DNA of 64,000 nucleotides from Glandiceps talaboti (Eukaryota > Hemichordata > Enteropneusta > Spengelidae). The DNA lies in NCBI RefSeq assembly GCF_964340395.1, contig NC_135550.1, positions 4,835,101 through 4,899,100 on the forward strand. Direction: 5' to 3'. The notes under the pieces were generated by a model that did not search any database, had not been told where the DNA came from, and was given only the letters and a program-made list of their open reading frames with translations. A program made the position numbers and the translations under genes. Positions 61,802 through 64,000 of this stretch are shown here, one piece after another (the first letter of the stretch is position 1; each line of letters starts with the position of its first letter).

Positions 61802-64000
61802 CTATAAAAACCACGACAATTGATACAAAGCAGTCATTAAAAAAACAATTTTGGGAGTAGACGGGTCCACTTAAACACTTCTGTAACTAATGGGTGAAAT
61901 AGATTTCTTTTGTTAATTTTTGACTCGAAAGTTAAAGTTCAGGGTCAAATACAAATATACTAATATAAGGGTCATTTCTGATAATATAGACAGATACTTA
62001 AATAAAGTGCCATTGTCTTTTTTGTTCTTGAACTACTGTAGAAATAGTGGACATTCACACAAATGTGGCACCATTCAGAAGAGGCCTAAGTAGCAAAATG
62101 ATGTATGTGGGATGTCCCTTGTTCTGTGACACCTTTGGACAGGATTTAAAAGAAATTGATCACATGTAGTCACACAAACTGTGTATAAATAGCTCAGCGT
62201 GCAAGATGTGACTTGATTTTACATGCATGGGAAGTGGTCAAGATTCTAAAAGAAAGATTGCTCAGGCCCAGATACTACAGTAGACAATTGAATGAAGCCC
62301 TGTATGTCGTATATGATTCCAGTTGTTGCAGAAATCCTTCAGGTTTATACCAAATATGGCTGACAGTTAGTAAAACAGTGATTTGAGTACCAAAATTGTG
62401 CATGTGTATGTTTCCCTGAGTCTTTATGTACTGCAGTTTTGGAGTTTTGCAGTAAACCATGCTTTTTACTACAATATGGCCGCCATTCAGTAAAAGGAAA
62501 CGGGGTCACCGAAATCAATGCTTGTTATATTACTCTATCTTTTGTATTACCTAGCCTGTAAACATCATTTTCAATATGATTTAAATGAAACTGACACCAA
62601 AAAACTACAAAGTGTCTGTGATATACAATTGGATAGATTTTGATAATTGATGATCCTGAAGGTAAAGGTCAAAGTTCAAGCTCCGATAAGAAAGCCTTGC
62701 ACCTGATAAAATGGGATTAGGCACTTGGATTGAGTCTATGGTACTACAGTGTTTCAGTTATGTAGCAAATCACGTTTTTATCATATATACTGCTGCCATT
62801 CAGTAAGAAGTTATTTGAGCACCAAAAATGATGTATGTGGATATTAGTCTTCCTCTGTATTCCCTGTAAATATGACTTTGAAAAATTGACAACAAAATAA
62901 TACTGCAAAGTGTGATATGCAAGAAATGGTTTGATTTTAAAGATTAATCCTGACGGTCAAGGCCAAAAGTCAATGTCTAAAAAGAAAGCCTAGTGCCTGA
63001 TAATATTGGATTAGACACTTGAATGCATGGAGTCACTATATATAGTACATTTACTATTGATTTTTAGGGGTAAACCATTTGATTTCGAGGGGAGGGGGCT
63101 GGGGGATTTTAGAAACAAATTGTCGCCGGCCAAAACCAGGAAAAAAAATTACTGACCAGCTCGACAAAAAAAATGTTTCCAGGATATGACCTAAAAAATG
63201 TTTGTGCTGCAAGTGAAGAAACTAACTACAAATATCGAATTCACAGGTACATGTGTTTCTGACGCCGCTGCCTACAGTGGCAGCACCTAAACTTTACACT
63301 TTCTTGTCAAAGGTTAATTGTTAACTATTGGTAAATGCTGAAACAAACCTAAACACTACCATCATATCAAATTACTAAGAATATTGACGTGACGTAGTAC
63401 CATGAATACTGTAATTTTTCATAATGACAAAATAATTTTAAATGGTATGGCATGCAACAATATACTTTGAGACATTTCTCGGTCTTAGTTTTCTGAATTC
63501 AAATTTCACTTGTGTTCAGGAAAGGGTGTTGTTACCACCTTGACATGTTAAAACGACACCAAATAGCACTTTTGTATTCCTTAAATTCAAAAACGGTTTT
63601 GGGCCGGGAGGGGGGGGGGAACCACTCCCACACTGCTCCCTTGTATTTTGAATCAAAGTTTACCTCGTATTATTACTACCTCGACATGTTAAAATAGCAC
63701 CAGAAACCTGCTGATCAGTCGGATGAATTCATGAAAAAAATCCAAGATGAAGAATCTGTCTTTGGCGTTAGACTTTGAAGCTGCCATTCAATCTCAAAAT
63801 ATAATGCATTATATACAATAAAATTTTGAGCCAACCTGCTAGCAGTATGCGGCGGGAATATGACTGTAAAAAATTTGATACGAGTAAACCATGGTGGGGC
63901 AATGCGTGTACTTTATCTAGGACAAATAAGTGTGATTTACTCGCTAAATATCGCACCTTGAAAAATGAGAACTCTAGAAAAAATACATTAATGCTAGAAA
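61802..64000. other. Unassigned right flank (upstream of the polycystin-like exons)
   Basis: No further exon could be supported. It holds diverged copies of a roughly 330-bp unit with AAGGTCAAAG and CATTCAGTAA motifs (about 62470-63050) and a G-rich stretch at 63088-63108. A CACCTTGACATGTTAAAA...ACCAAATAGCAC block at 63536-63566 recurs at 63678-63705. Confidence 0.4.

Overview
The window looks like nuclear DNA from a metazoan, most likely a marine invertebrate. Protein signal is confined to short exons with GT-AG introns. The DNA is AT-rich, and the spaces between exons are packed with microsatellites, hairpin/TIR elements, LINE tails, a tRNA-headed SINE and Penelope-like debris. I cannot name the species.

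Left third (about 1.3-29.5 kb): a head-to-tail tandem array of S-adenosylhomocysteine hydrolase (AHCY) paralogues, all on the minus strand. Copy 1 (2298-11547) and copy 2 (17277-22387) are each complete: seven exons, consistent phases, 433 and 432 codons. Copy 3 (26526-29466) is a relic. It keeps exons 2, 3 and 4, and only the first codons of exon 1 survive, because a hammerhead-ribozyme-bearing repeat abuts them. All copies keep the NAD-binding GFGDVGKG loop and the C-terminal PFKPDHYRY tail, but several residues that contact adenosine in canonical AHCY are replaced. Comparing copies 1 and 2 shows which sequences invaded copy 1 introns: a SINE, a 1.9-kb TIR element and a Penelope-like GIY-YIG remnant.

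Middle (29.5-43.6 kb): no gene is recognised until an intronless 461-codon minus-strand gene (39536-40921) with a TATA box and CCAAT box upstream; its layout resembles vertebrate rapunzel proteins. A roughly 1-kb near-identical inverted repeat (33.33-34.37 / 35.54-36.56 kb) encloses a 1.2-kb spacer with an unexplained reading frame. Two smaller hairpin elements lie at 37.2 and 41.4-41.8 kb. An 830-bp TATG/GTCT microsatellite with an internal duplication closes the region.

Right third (43.6-64 kb): three non-LTR retrotransposon 3' fragments (about 45.4-46.9, 48.3-48.9 and 50.4-50.6 kb), three members of a repeat family with CTCCCGTAAGGG ends (one lies in the left third, at 12.2-13.1 kb), and five phase-compatible minus-strand exons between 55.2 and 61.8 kb. 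These exons match the extracellular region of polycystin-1-family proteins before the GPS/GAIN cleavage site; the gene extends beyond what I could recognise on either side.

The two self-cleaving hammerhead motifs, the diverged AHCY cluster with a GC-AG intron, and the long inverted repeat are the most noteworthy items.
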